A stretch of 64,000 bases of DNA from Undaria pinnatifida (taxonomy: Eukaryota > Sar > Phaeophyceae > Laminariales > Alariaceae): the NCBI GenBank assembly GCA_012845835.1, contig JABAKD010000009.1, forward strand, positions 4,279,324-4,343,323. The letters run 5' to 3'. Position 1 is the first letter of the stretch; each line of letters starts with the position of its first letter. A program made the translations under genes and the position numbers. This document shows, piece by piece, positions 33,593-45,769 of the stretch. The notes under the pieces were generated by a model, which saw only the letters and a program-made list of their open reading frames with translations, searched no databases and was not told the origin of the DNA.

Positions 33593-34006
33593 TTATCATA
33601 CAAGTGCATTTTTGGCACCAAAGATGTTTCTTTTGTCATCTGATGAACTGCCCGAACGTGATACGAGATGCCATACGTGCTCGAAATGTCGTCGTGTACT
33701 CACCCCCAGGCTGCCGAGTTTACCACCAGACACGATATTTCACACCATTACGAGCATGATTGTATCTTTGCCTTGATCGGGGGGAGTGTCCGATGATATC
33801 TCGTTGCAGCGATCTTTGGTGGGCATGCGCTTGATCATGATGTTGAATTTGTTGCTATTTCCCGGTTTTTGTTTAAGTCGTTTTCGCGCAAGCAACAGAA
33901 CTCGCTCTAACCGTTCTTAAACGCACACACGCTGTCGGCCCCCGGTATTGGGAATGGAGGAGACAAAAGTTATAACAACCCATATCTGCACGTAATATCA
34001 TACCGG
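33593..34006. other. No gene recognised
   Basis: No supported frame or repeat partner. Confidence 0.5.
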
Positions 34007-34360
34007 TCAAGGCGAGGCCCGATGCCGACGCTTCCGCGCTGGCTTCCTGTTCTTTGTATTAAGCGCTTCGCCTTCGATGTTGCTCCTTGCTCTCGCTAAT
34101 TTCCAGATTCGCCGTCTAGCGATGAATTCGAGAAACACGAAATCACGAATTATCTGGGCCAGTGAGCGACCGCTGTCTAGTTGTAAACAACAGCTCTGTC
34201 TGTTGGCGTGTTCTACCAGTTTTCTAGAACCGTCCCATGCGGTATCCATTCGGTATCCCCACAAGCGCGATCAACCAAAAAATGCCAGCTGCTGCTGTCG
34301 AAGTAAGGTACGTACGTACTCCGCCAAAAAAAACTGTGAACCATAATGCCGAATTATCTC
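34007..34360 (-). pseudogene. Unrecognised repeated coding segment, copy 2
   Basis: An 85-codon minus frame shares LVEHANRQSCCLQLDSGRSL with 27733-28010. It continues beyond it with IIRDFVFLEFIARRRIWKLA and a very basic C-terminus (RKPARKRRHR). The basic tail could bind nucleic acid. No family recognised. The nucleotide similarity continues past the frame to about 34360. Confidence 0.4.
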
Positions 34361-36451
34361 TATGAACAACAAACAACTTGTTATTCAACAAGGTTTTAAC
34401 GGATATTTTGGCAAATGTACTTTTCTCTTTTATATACCAGCCATATGTTCAGTTTTTTCTTTCTAGTTTGGTCAGCACTTGATAATTTAGTCAACCCTGT
34501 TATTATCTCCATGTAAATATTCTTGTCGAAACTCGCAAAACCGTACTGCGAGAACTCGTTGCGTTTTTGCGTCTCATTCTAAACCGAACCAGCTTGTAAA
34601 GGAGATACGTAAAACAGCGATATCACGATCAAAAATGTAGCGTTGGTACAGAACAAAATATAAACAGCCGAACAGGGTACAGATTCGTACCAGCAGTTAT
34701 ATTGCTGTTAGGCAATGCTTCTTCAGTAATCCCTGACATCGACTCGTTTTCGGCGTGTGCGATATCTCAACAACCACCAATGATTTCCCATTTGTGGTGC
34801 GGGATCGTACCAACTAACTCTAATTTGCCCCTGTCTCCTACGAAACAGTACGATGTATGCCAGATGTTTTACATGAGGCGCCCACCTGACACACTGATAT
34901 TTTGTATTGTAACCAGCCAGTTATATTTTGGGTCTTCCACTCTGCATTTTTGTTTTGCAGTCCACCAGCATAATACATCATAGATTACATTATACTATAT
35001 AATACTGTAACGACGTCAACTGTGAGTACGACGATTTTAGTCTGTCGCCCGTCTATATTAAGCTTCATAAATCAAAACCTAACAAACAAACGATGACATT
35101 GTATTCTGGTCAACTTTTCTACGGTATATACTTAATAGTATACTTTGTCTGCCCACGAACCACTGCAAACACATATCTGGTGCGCACGGGCTTCTGAAGA
35201 CAATGAATGGCGGATCGCGAGCGCCCTTTGCTAGCACACAGTAGAATTACGCGCAGAGCCCCGCCACGGACGCGTGCGGTGTCCGGTTGTTGGCCCTAGT
35301 TCGTTGGTCACTGCGTTTCGCGGAGGTCTGAGCGCAATATCGAGCCAGGTTTTCGCTTCCGGCATCACACGTCGCGGCTTAATGAAGCGGGTCCCATACC
35401 TTACGGGTCGATGACACGAATCCTTGAATGTGTCCCAGTCAATTAGAGCCATCTGGTGTAACGCTTGTCGATGTAAGCTTGGCGGGAAAACTCTAAAATT
35501 GCTAGCTAAGACGCAATCGATCAGCTTAGGTTTGCGAGGCAGTCGAGGTGTCGCGCGCGATGACCGTTCGTCAAACGAGCACGGCAAGCAGTAGATAAGC
35601 AACATGCCGTGAGGGGAGTGTGTCCTGAACAAATAGGGCCGCATGGCGAAGCGCTTGTCCATGAAACCTTTTCGGTGGATGCTAGAGGACGCAACCGTGT
35701 CACGTAGGTTAGCGACGGAATTGGGCTACCCCACGCCCTAACCGTTCGTCAAATGCGCACGTGAAGAAATAAGCCAGAGGCGTGCCGTCAAGGGTACATC
35801 TAATAGCGTGTGCAGTCCGGAATTGCGGCATATGTTTCGCAGGACGAAAACAAAAAGACGCATATCTTGGCGTGAACGACGGGTCAGGTTTCGTAGCAAT
35901 GCCCAGATAAAGGTTATGTCCCTAAGTGCCTGTTCGGACGAGGTCGTTCCTTGGGACGCAAACACATCGTGCCCGATACACGTTTTGACGACAAGACGAC
36001 GCCACGTTTTCGACGGCAAAAGCTAGTTGAACTGGTTGGCAGTGCCGTCAAAGAGACAAGGCAGATAGAGGTCTGAGGCCGCTAATTCTATTTGGAATAA
36101 AGTTGAGGCAGGCAGCGTAGTGTCATGACTACCAAACGAGGTCAACGGAGCACGACGGGGATGCTTTCGGACGGTGGCAACGTTGCTATAATGGTTGTAT
36201 GGTTGTGGTGCTACTCCCTTTCCCCCGAACGCACCCACGTTCCCTCGTACCAGAGTAAGAGGAAAGAGATGTAACGGGATGATACGGCAAAATATTAACT
36301 CGCCTAGAGATCTCGCCGGACGTTGGGGGGAATCCCAGAGTAGTGTTTTCGGTATGAAAGGGTCATCGGCGCTAGCGACGGGGGAGCCGTTAGGTTCAAA
36401 GGACTAAAAGCAAATGACGAAGGAGGTCGGGCGCATACAAGGTACACACAC
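34361..36451. other. Degenerate minus-strand frames, no identified gene
   Basis: Minus-strand frames at 35231-35662 (143 codons) and 35738-36019 (93 codons) share a weak repeated peptide pattern, PLTA...AHLTNG against PHGMLL...SFDERSS, and the bases ACCGTTCGTCAAA recur at 35563 and 35741. They may be remnants of one repeated gene. 34361-35230 shows nothing. Confidence 0.4.
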
Positions 36452-36892
36452 GTGTCACAAGAACGAGGACGAGAGTCTGGTATGGCGCAATCAGGAGGAA
36501 ATAGGAAGGGGCCTCAGAGGCGACGAGGGCGTGGAACGGTCTGGGGTACCCTGCAACGGTATCAGACGACTTCGGATACGAAAGAGTTTGGATGGCCGTG
36601 GCCATTTTGGGGACTTGGTCTTTCGAGACCGTACAGTAGGCACCAGTTCACGGGGGCACGGCAGGGAGTGAATGGATTATTACACGGAATAAAAACGCTA
36701 TTGAATGGAGCAATAGTAGGACACTTGCATGAATCCATGTCAGAGCTGTTGCATAGACCACATGGAACAATAGCAAAATTTCGTGAGGACACGGGGATAC
36801 CGTCCGTGCCGTCGATACAGTGGCAGGCCAGCGGAAACCCTCTTGCACCTCTCAGAGGAAAACGAACAACGAAAACCCAATTCGACAGATAG
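36452..36892 (+). CDS. Hypothetical protein, 146 residues
   Basis: An open plus frame starting MSQERGRESGMAQSGGN, with an Arg/Gly-rich N-terminus (KGPQRRRGRGTVWG), an aromatic stretch (EFGWPWPFWGLGLSRPYSRH) and a helical middle (NGLLHGIKTLLNGAIVGHLH). It has no simple repeats and is among the most protein-like frames in the window. The basic N-terminus suggests nucleic-acid binding. No family recognised, no neighbour that explains it, and the start is not fixed. Confidence 0.35.
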   Translation: MSQERGRESGMAQSGGNRKGPQRRRGRGTVWGTLQRYQTTSDTKEFGWPWPFWGLGLSRPYSRHQFTGARQGVNGLLHGIKTLLNGAIVGHLHESMSELLHRPHGTIAKFREDTGIPSVPSIQWQASGNPLAPLRGKRTTKTQFDR

Positions 36893-38336
36893 ACAACCAC
36901 TACTTGAATGATGGAAAAACTATTTTTTTTTATTTTATCTTCTTGGTATATGAGCGTTTTTAGCTTCGTTCAGTTATGGGGATGATATTGAAGTTGAGAG
37001 AATTTTGCGATAGTAATCATGAACAATATATATCTACTGTGCCAAAAATTGGCTCTCCTATTTTTTTCTGGTTATAGCTGCTTCGTCGGGAAGACTCAAT
37101 GCTACCGGAGAGACGCATGAAAAAGCCAAGAAAGTTAAGTGTTTTACAATACATGTCTGAGACATGAATTTTGGTCATGAAAGCGTGTTTTAGGTGGTTC
37201 AGAATTCGATGTAAAAAGTCGCTATCATGACTGTGAAAACAAGCAGGGGAATACGTTTGACTATGCTGCCCAACACGTCTGATACTACCCGGTGTGTGGT
37301 TCGCGTAATCGTACCCTTGCGGAGATGTGGTGGAACTCAGGATTCCCCCAACGGCTCAATAACTCGGCACTTGATCGTGCCTCGGGGGTCAGTGACAACA
37401 CCTACGTCAGTACGTTAGTTTACATCAATGGCGCTTTATATTCCTCCCTTAATTCACCCCGCCTAATGAAGTTCCTCTGAGTGTAGGAATCCCAGTGTCC
37501 CGGAGCTAGACTATACCCTGTATCTGTTTTATCCATTAAATCTCCCCTACATGGCACATGTTTGTTATTACTGTTGATAGGCATCTATTGGTTTAAAGCA
37601 AGGCGGTAACACCAATAAGTTTTCATGTTCAACGTATATAGCTTGGAGAATATTCGGAGGGTTGTGGCATTTAAATATTTACCAACTCCTACTGGTTTAA
37701 AATAGTAATGTTGTGTTATTCTACCGAGAGACGGTACATCATTGATGGGATTTTAAGTTATGTGAGCTGTTGGATACAATGTTCAATAGTATGTTCGATA
37801 TACGCCAACTGCGAGTTTGTGTAGATCGAATTAACTGTTGATACTCATCTTTGCAAGCTAGGTTAAACTGCAGTCGTGCGTTTCTACCCTTTAAAAATGT
37901 ATGAATCTCCTGGACTTTTTGTGCGGCGCGCTCAAACCATAGACTAGACACTGAGCTCGTCGTTGGTTTTTTTTTGTATGACGCGTGCTTCGACACTTGC
38001 ATCCGTCGTTGGTCAGTGGGATGTCTGAGGGACTGAGCAAGCTAACTCCATGTGTTACGAAGTATATCAATTTTGTTTGGCATGTTGTTCGGTGAGTACC
38101 TATTAATGGCGCATGGGTTTTTTCGTCGGCTTGGGCATTCAAAGTTTATGTACTGATGTGACCGGGTGGGGCAGTGGGGCAATTCACGGGAGGAGCCACA
38201 GAAAAGCCAGTCTTGCCTTTGCCGTAGCTTACGTCCTCTTACAGACGCCGACAACTGCAAGAAAATACGAAATAGCCCATACATGCTCAATGCTTGAAGC
38301 ACAGATGGCGACTGCAGATTAAAAACACTTAGTATT
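36893..38336. other. No gene; one faint R1-like box
   Basis: At 37806-37860 the sequence CAACTGCGAG...ACTCATCTTTGCAAGCT resembles the R1 leader. The rest is AT-rich with no supported frame. Confidence 0.5.
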
Positions 38337-38605
38337 GACCAAGGCTACGGTAGGGGGGGTACCCCCATTTTCAGTGGTGTGTTCGAGCCACTCGCACGAG
38401 TGGCTCTGTACCCCACAGATGAAGATGGTTTAGGCACTTGTTTCGGCGCAGCTTAGATCACCTTTGCATTGCGAATTAATTTCGCCAATGTAAAACATGA
38501 AGAATACGTAAAATCGCATAGGAACAAAGGGGTTACTCGCGCGAGTGACCCCTGGCCACTGAAATAAAAGGCCCAAAAGGGGACCCCCCTACCGTAGCCT
38601 GGGTC
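38337..38605. mobile_element. MITE, copy 2, with 4-bp target-site duplication TATT
   Basis: The 269-bp element starts GACCAAGGCTACGG and ends CCGTAGCCTGGGTC, flanked by TATT at 38333-38336 and 38606-38609. It is in reverse orientation relative to 26251-26525 and shares its internal palindromes (ACTCGCGCGAGT; AGCCACTCGCACGAGTGGCT). Confidence 0.9.
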
Positions 38606-38609
38606 TATT

Positions 38610-40345
38610 TGAAAAGCATTCACCGTGTATGATGAATAAACCTCGGACAGGCAAAGGAAGGCGCCCCTTAAGACGCGTCCCGGGAACTTTATAGAGAAAA
38701 CTAATCCGCCACTGGTTATATGCGTTGGGGCGGTTTCGATGCGCATACATGAACGCTGTAGATACTTTTGAATCAATTATCCGTCCGCAAGCTGCTCGAT
38801 GTCGCAAAGCTTATTGCTTTTTGAGAAAATTATGCGTATGGGCGAACACATTACTTTTAAACCCTGTTGTAACTCCGAGGACGAACTACTTGAAACAAAC
38901 TGGCGGGTACAGCATCGCTGTAAGAAGTTTTTTGAATCCGGCCGGATAGCTGATGCGTCCGAACACCTACTATATGCTGAACTGCGCAAAACTTGTGCAC
39001 CATGAAGATGCCTAGTACTCTGTTTCGCGGTGTTCCTTTTGTAAGTGGCAATGGTAATGAGGACCCATGATAAACAGTAAAAACAACTTAATCAATTATA
39101 TTTTTTGAGACTATTTGCATCTCATTACTATTAAACGTGCACGCTTAACAGATGTTTGATACGATCGCAAGCTTGGTTTTGTTGTCGCGGCGGATGGGTC
39201 ACGGGTGGGTTAGAGAAAAGGCATGTCGCACGTGAAATGGTATACCTCACCGCCGTATCCGGTTGCTGTGTTGTTCGAAAAGACGGTATCGCCGCGGATG
39301 AACACCACGGACGACTCGGCATATATAGCACCTGACAGTAACAGCGAAGAGGCGTGTAGAGCACAACACCCAGAACGAAACAACGTGATTTAGTTTTATA
39401 TACATTGCAGTAGTAGGTGATTCAACACGACTCTAAGCCCAGTCGGAAAGCAATATAATATTGAACATAACATTATACATGATAGTTATTGTAATGCCAG
39501 GTTCTTGGAATACGTTTTAGCATATTTTGAGTTCATACAGACACGGGCAAGGGTATGATGAATCGTGGCTATATGGTTATCAATACTTTGGGACAGAGTT
39601 CGGAGGGCAGCTGGCGCGGAAGTGTTCATTGCCATGCATTACGGTATTTGTTTTGTACACGTATCGTCTTGCTGTTTGGGAGGTTTGTCGACACCACTCC
39701 TGCGAACTATCATTTGTTTGTCGAGGTTTCATGCGTTGGAGCCGTAGGGGTATCACGAGCAACTCTCTTTATGTTGATGGTACAGACAGAATGCCGCTTT
39801 CTGAGCTGCTAACGTTTTGTGGGCATTGCTTGAGTTTGTGTGACCGATTAATCAAATTGGTGCCTTGTACACAATGTCGCGGGGTGAGGTTTACACCTAA
39901 AATCCGCCACAGGCCCTTTGCGGTCGATAACAACATTGGGACGCGTGTTACAATAGTTGGAGTTGCACATTGTTTTTTTCCAGCTAGGCTTTTCTCGGCT
40001 ACTCACGTGAAGAGCTCTACGAATCTCACCCAAGCACTGCCGCCACAAAAAAACGAAGATAGCGAAACGAACCCAACCCTCCCAACTCCTTAGACAACAA
40101 AGATGAACATTATTTCGACGATGGCGAGAAAATCCTTGGGTCAGTGACCTCGTCAGCCTACACCATTTCCACCCGAAAGCGACACGGAACCCTCTCGCAG
40201 CTCATGTGACAAAGCTAGTCTATGATTTATCAACGTGCCACGTAAGCGGCCCCGGCTGCAACGGTATAAACATCTTGTATTACGGATGTTTTTGATATCG
40301 CATGCTAGGTGCATTTGGAATACATCGGTTAAATCTTAATACTAC
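38610..40345. other. Mostly empty; one 188-codon plus frame at 39527-40093
   Basis: The frame 39527-40093 starts MSSYRHGQGYDESWLYGYQY and is rich in Cys (RHHSCELSFVCRGF; CGHCLSL...CTQCRG). It is among the longest open frames here, but I recognise no family, and a second frame overlaps its first half. Gene status is undecided. Elsewhere in the interval only short frames occur. Confidence 0.3.
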
Positions 40346-41000
40346 CGGTTGAATTGTGCGACGCTTTTCTCCTCCACAGTGTCGGTCGAATTGGTTGCCA
40401 ATACTGTTACTGTCTTGAACCCCCCGACCGTTCCCAATAACTTCGGTGCTGCCCTAAATAGTGCCGGCGCACGAGGCCGACAATACCGGCACGAGCGTTA
40501 CCCTCACGCTTTGTTCATCATGTGTTGTTTTCCTCCATTGTCTCACCTCCATTGGAGGCCATGTTGTTAGCAAACACACAGTCAGTGACGTTTACCGAAC
40601 TGGACGAACGTGCATCAATCGCAGCTCCATTTTTGGAAGCTCCCCCCTCGAGCACCAAAGTGTTAAGGTTGAGCGTAGATCCATCGTACACCGTAAACAC
40701 GCCCGTCGTCTTTCCGGCATCGATGACAGCGGTGGTATAGTCGGCGAGCGCCGATGTTGTTCCAGTGACAGTCAATTGCTTTCCTTCAAGTACTTCGATT
40801 GTCTCCACGAGAGGCACAGTGTCGATCCACGTTACATTAAATATTCCTTTACCAGTGCAGTTTATCGTCTGTATCAGCGTTTGTAGGTCGGACGTCGTCG
40901 CCACGTCCATGGAAAAGGTATCAGGCGGACACACGCCTGATTCTGCTCCTCGCAGCAACAAAAAAAAACGTGCCACATTCGCCACCAAGCCGTGCTTCAT
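40346..41000 (-). CDS. Pmp-like secreted beta-helix protein fragment, possible two exons
   Basis: Exon 1 (41000 to 40547) starts MKHGLVANVARFFLLLRG, signal-peptide-like. It then shows the progression typical of Pmp-like beta-helix proteins: QLTVTG (75-80), AVIDAG (91-96), GSTLNLNTLVLEGG (107-120), NGAAID (124-129) and VNVTDCVFANNMASNGG (136-152), the last fitting the FxxN...GG repeat. The frame meets a strong splice-donor match, GGAG/GTGAGA, at 40546. A GGGCAG acceptor at 40449-40454 would give a 98-bp intron and keep frame into TVGGFKTVTVLATNSTDT before a stop near 40346. Such proteins are secreted or surface-exposed. The intron is inferred. At under 200 residues it is much shorter than full-length family members. 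Confidence 0.45.
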
Positions 41001-41407
41001 GCTGTTGAAAACGACATATACAAGGAAACGACAGGAATTGGCGAAGTCAGAGATAAATTACTAAATAGCTGGCAATCCACATGTACGGCCCGAGGACAAA
41101 AACACAGGTGGCCAGACCGCCCCCACTGCCCGATGTAATAGCAAAAAAAATACTTTGAAGGACATTTTACAAAGTCGAAAACCCCACCAGGTCCTGGAAT
41201 CCGAACGTTGCCAATTCGTGTTATCGAACACACGGCGGACGCATTGTGCAATACCAGAAATCCCACGAGGTGCCCCAAACCATATTTCAACGGTCCTTGG
41301 CAACCAATTCGACTGAGAGACGCGTGGAGAAGTTGGTCAACCTATGAAAAAAAACAAGATGACATGACTGTAGAAGCGTTGGCAACCATTGACCTGTTAC
41401 ATATGAT

Positions 41408-42255
41408 CGGAGGATCACACACAATGTTGCGAACAATCAGTGTCCAACAAATCCTTGATTTTAGTATTATATGTGACCTAAACCTTATGAAAACCCTTCC
41501 CTCCCCCCCCCCCCCCCCCCCCCAGCCTTTATTTATTTTATTCTTTTTTTTTCTCCCTCGCTTCCTCTTGCGTAAACGCCCCGCCTACTATCAAAATCCG
41601 CCAGAGTAATAAACACTTCCACGCCCTAGATGTCGCCTCGTTATCGTTTCAAAGCCGTCCATGCCGCTGCTGAAATTCCGACCCACCCCCGTCCCCATCG
41701 CCCCCTCCTTCCACCCACCACCCGCACCATCGCCTAGACCTAGCAACACGCGTATAGCAAACCCCTACATCAATGCGACCTAACGCCCTTCCCCCCCCGC
41801 CCCGGCCCCCCCCGCCACATTCCCCCCCCTCCCTCACAAGAAATATTTATAGTTTCCACGCACAAATAGACCTGCCCCACCCGTCCCTTTCCCCCCCCCT
41901 CCCCCCCTCCCGCCCCCCTTTTGATCAAGATCAGGCCCCCACGTCCTTAAAAACTCCGCCCTCTCCTCACCGGTTATTCGACTTGCAGGATTCACTTGAT
42001 AAACTGACGTATTTCTTTCAACGGCTGTCAGATTTTTTCCCCCTCAGGCACGGGTTTTTCAGTTTCCGCGCACAGACTGCCTAATATCCCCCTATTGACC
42101 CTGATAGCTAAACTGTAGTTGCAAAGGTAGTCGCCGACCTATATCCTTAATGAGGACACACAACCCGTAATACGCGCGATCGGAGTATCACACACAGCTT
42201 GCAAAGATTAGTTTCGACAAAATATTCGATCTCACAGCTGGAGTGTATTTTAACT
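41408..42255 (-). repeat. R1 repeat, copy 6 (minus)
   Basis: The complement of the R1 5' end (AGCTGGAGTGTATTTTAA) is at about 42236-42253. The C-rich part spans about 41500-41940, and one 300-bp unit begins near 41408 (GATCGGAGGATCACACACAA). Confidence 0.85.
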
Positions 42256-44999
42256 TATATAATGTTTAATGCAAAATGAAACGCCGATTTTCGTTGCACA
42301 ACGAACTCTGTCACTGGCCTTGGCAACATTGGAGACATATATACCCTGCGAATGTGTTGTGAGAAGGCGTGATAATATGCAAGGTGCTGCGAATACGTCG
42401 AACACGTGGTGGGCCGTTTGGCACCATATGACTTCGAAAATATTGTTCAAGTATCAATGTCAAGAAAAACCAATCGACATCGGAGTCCCACGTTCGACAT
42501 GGCATGTTTTAATGAGAAATCAGGGGTTGAACGGAGAAACATAACTCTACGCGAAAAGCTCGACACCACCAAACCCTAAACGAGAACATCGGGAGTTTGC
42601 GCCTCCGCACAACTGGCGGCCAGTAGAGAGGTGTGGTGAACATGCAGCCAGGCCCCTGTTGTCAGGGTTGCATTGCGTGAGGATGCCAAGGCCAACCACG
42701 CCCAGGTGAACGAGGTCAATGTGTCTTGAGAACCCCGCGATTCACAAAACCGTGCCCGACAAGCCTTCGGAGGACCGCCTCGTCGTTCCAGCATTACTGA
42801 CAAAGCAGCTAGCAAGCATCTAGCAGGCGTTCGCGTGCGCCTGCCGAACGACCTGTCGTGGGCAACCACGCGCTACGTGCCCGTTCGCGTGGGCCATGAA
42901 CTTCGATCTAGCCGCTGCCCAAGCTTGCCGATCAGCAGCGGGCACGAGCCTGGATGCCGAAAAGATCTGGTATGATGTTTTCGTTGTTGTCTGTATTCGG
43001 AAAACGAGAGAGCTTTTGGCAGAGGTCTCTACATTAGGATCTGTGGTGCACTGCCCGTAGACCTGACCGAGAGCAGGCCTGGCTACAGCTCGAAGCTGCG
43101 AGGAACATGGCCTATGTCATCAGGAAGCGGCCGACGACCCACCGCCAAAATCCTTTGCAGAACCTAGGAGGTGGAGTTGCAGCAGGTCCAACTTCAACTG
43201 GAGTTACCGATTTTCACGGCACCACTTAGGAAACCGTGCGACTTCAACCAGCCTCTCCAGCCTCGTCAGGTGAGACAACCCTCTGCCGCCCCTAATCTTA
43301 TTGGAATTTCCAATAGTTTGTCTCTCACGACGTCGGTGTATTCCTGGGGGTAGTGTTTTTTTTTGTCACCACGCTGCTGTTAATGCAGAAACGATACTGA
43401 AACGAGTCTCCTCTATTTTTGGAAATACGGCTTTTGTGTGCCTTAAATCTTTGTGGAAGAGCCAGTCACGCACTTGTTGTATGACGGCACCTGTCCCCAC
43501 GTAAACACTGCGTGAAGTAAATTCAAATTCGAGCTGTTCATACTTTCTGGTGGAGTCGCATCCCCCATCGCCCTGGATACCCCAACCATGATGAGCTCCA
43601 CCGAGTTGACACCCCGGCACCCAGCGCAACGAGTCAGGCATCCGAGGAGATGGTGTGATGGACGCCACGGCTGCCTCAGTACGGTCTATCAGCTCGGAAA
43701 AATGTCCTCCTCCCCATGTTGACCTTGGCCAAGACAGCGGTACGCTGCTGGGCTCGCAGTAGCCTCTACGAGACTTCTAGAGTATTTCTACCAGGTATTA
43801 TGATAGAGTACCTGGAAATTGGGAAACATTTTGTTACAGACTAGTCTATGGGTTTTAATGAAGCCGAAAAATAATTTCAAAAAAAGTTGTCGGGTTTTTC
43901 CAGGACAACGTTTAAAGGGAAGGGTTGGTGTAAAGTTAGTGTTAGGGCTAGGGGGGTGAGGGTCTAACGTAATGTTTTGGACAGTTTTTGAGATTTTTTC
44001 TGTCTCATAATACTGCAATTGTAAGGAGGTCACAATAATTTTGCTCGGCAAGGAGGGGCCGATCGCCAAGAGAGAACCCGGGCTCCAATGGAAGACAACA
44101 ATTGGAGTCGTTCATCTAGATTCTCGGTGCCTAGCTGGCTTGTAGCTGCAGCTGCAAACTCTCATAATCTGCGTTCACCATATCTGTCTCGTGACGCTTG
44201 GTACTGGAACCCGTCGCTCCCCGACCTTTTCTTCTTCTTCATCCACGAGTAGCGTCCTGTAAAGGAAATTCTACAGTCTTTCCTCTCTTCGTTCAGGATT
44301 GCTGTCGTATAACTGGTATATGATACAGTCAGCTGTATCAGGTATACCGTGTATCGTATCATAACAGTGCAAACCGACGATCAATCGTAGAGGGCTGCTC
44401 GACGAGTGCAGGACATGTATGTGCTGTACTGAAATACGGACTCTGCTGGACCATCACTGGTGGGAAGAGCAGCAGTACGAGTAGTGTGTGTCGTCTGCAC
44501 ATTAAACCGTTATATTTCCTGTGCACCTAACGACATCAGTTCACCCCGTGTCCGTGCTGATGATTCATCCTCGAGAGATACATTTTATATGGTCGCAGAC
44601 TGTGAGGCAGAGTAAACTTAACAGTCGCAATTAATCAAGGTAAAGCACGTGAATTGCTACAGTACGGGGTACGAGAACACAACGAAACAAGCCAGACCAT
44701 GAACAAAAAAAGAGGAAAATAAAAACGAAGGAAACGAATAGAATAGAAACGCAAACGAAAACAATACAAAAATACAAATACAGTAGTAGAAGTAGCTTGA
44801 TGTAAGAAAACACGTAATTGCCCATCGACGTGCAGCGGGGTACCCGATTCAAGAACTTTCAATGGGTTGTGCCAATTTGCTTAAATGCCGACTTATGTTT
44901 GGCATCCAATGACGAACTATACAGAGCGTCTGCGACCGCTTGGTTGGTTGAATCATTGCAGTAAGACGTGTGACGGCAATGTCATATGGCATGCAATGG
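42256..44999. other. No identified gene
   Basis: Plus frame 42269-42544 (91 codons) and minus frame 43366-43668 (100 codons, containing LRWVPGCQLGGAHHGWG) are open but unrecognised. 43080-43330 could be an old coding fragment. 44600-44870 is A-rich on plus. No repeat partner is seen. Confidence 0.4.
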
Positions 45000-45430
45000 C
45001 ACGATTCTGGAATATGAAGGGCCCCGGACTAACAATCTCATGGCATACCTCAAGGGCACCATGAACATGTCATGGTATGATAGTGCGAGGCAATGGCATG
45101 TTCCCCAATGCTGGCGATATGCCATGGTACTACATTATCATGCCATGGCAATGTCGCTGCAATGACATGAACGACAATGAATGGGCAATACCACTGACAA
45201 CCATGAGCATCCGTGGTCATGCCGTGGAAACGCCATGATCCTTTACCGAAACACCGCGGCATTGACATGGCCACCCGTCGCAATGCCATGAGAATCTGTG
45301 ACAACATGCCATGGTTACCCATGGCAGTGTCGCGGTCTTCAATGGCCATGCCATGGTAGTTTATGGTCATTCCATATAGTAATGGCAAGTCATTGCCATG
45401 GCACGTACCATGGACTGCCCGACTAATATA
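45000..45430. repeat. CATGG-rich palindromic tract
   Basis: The words CCATGG, GCCATGGCA, AATGGCA and ATGCCATG recur dozens of times with no fixed period on both strands, as the motif is self-complementary. The minus frame across it is rich in His-Gly-Met by consequence and is not accepted as a gene. Confidence 0.75.
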
Positions 45431-45454
45431 TGGTCGGGAATAGTTGGCGTGGTT

Positions 45455-45720
45455 GTGGATTAGAGCAGCCGATGGAGCAGCCGAAGCAGTTCCGCCTGCA
45501 CCGCCCACCTCCAATATTTCCATGCTTATCATGTTATGCGTGTGCCCTGGGGGTCCCTGTGTTTTTCTGATTTCTTTGAAAAATAATGTAATACCTGATT
45601 GATGACATTTATCTCCCCACCAGGGGTAAAAAAAAAAAAAGGACACCAACGTACTACAACGTTTTTTCCACCCTTCCATAGGGGGAAGGGGGGTACAAAG
45701 ATCCCATCCCCCACCCATTA
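45455..45720 (-). pseudogene. Repeated coding-like segment, copy 1 (partner 54160-54372)
   Basis: The minus-strand translation reads FKEIRKTQGPPGHTHNMISM and then EVGGAGGTASAA. The copy at 54218-54372 on plus reads FSKKPDTNALPVHMHDMASM and VDGAGGSASAA. The spacing is identical and the differences are mostly substitutions, so the segment was probably coding. Family unknown. Confidence 0.4.
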
Positions 45721-45769
45721 CGCCACATAATATCCTATGCAAACAAACCCATTCTAAATCCTATATAAT

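Noticed and set aside
45050-45742. 230-codon His/Gly/Met-rich minus frame as one gene
   Set aside because: Most of it is forced by the CATGG tract; only the 45455-45720 part has an independent homologue.
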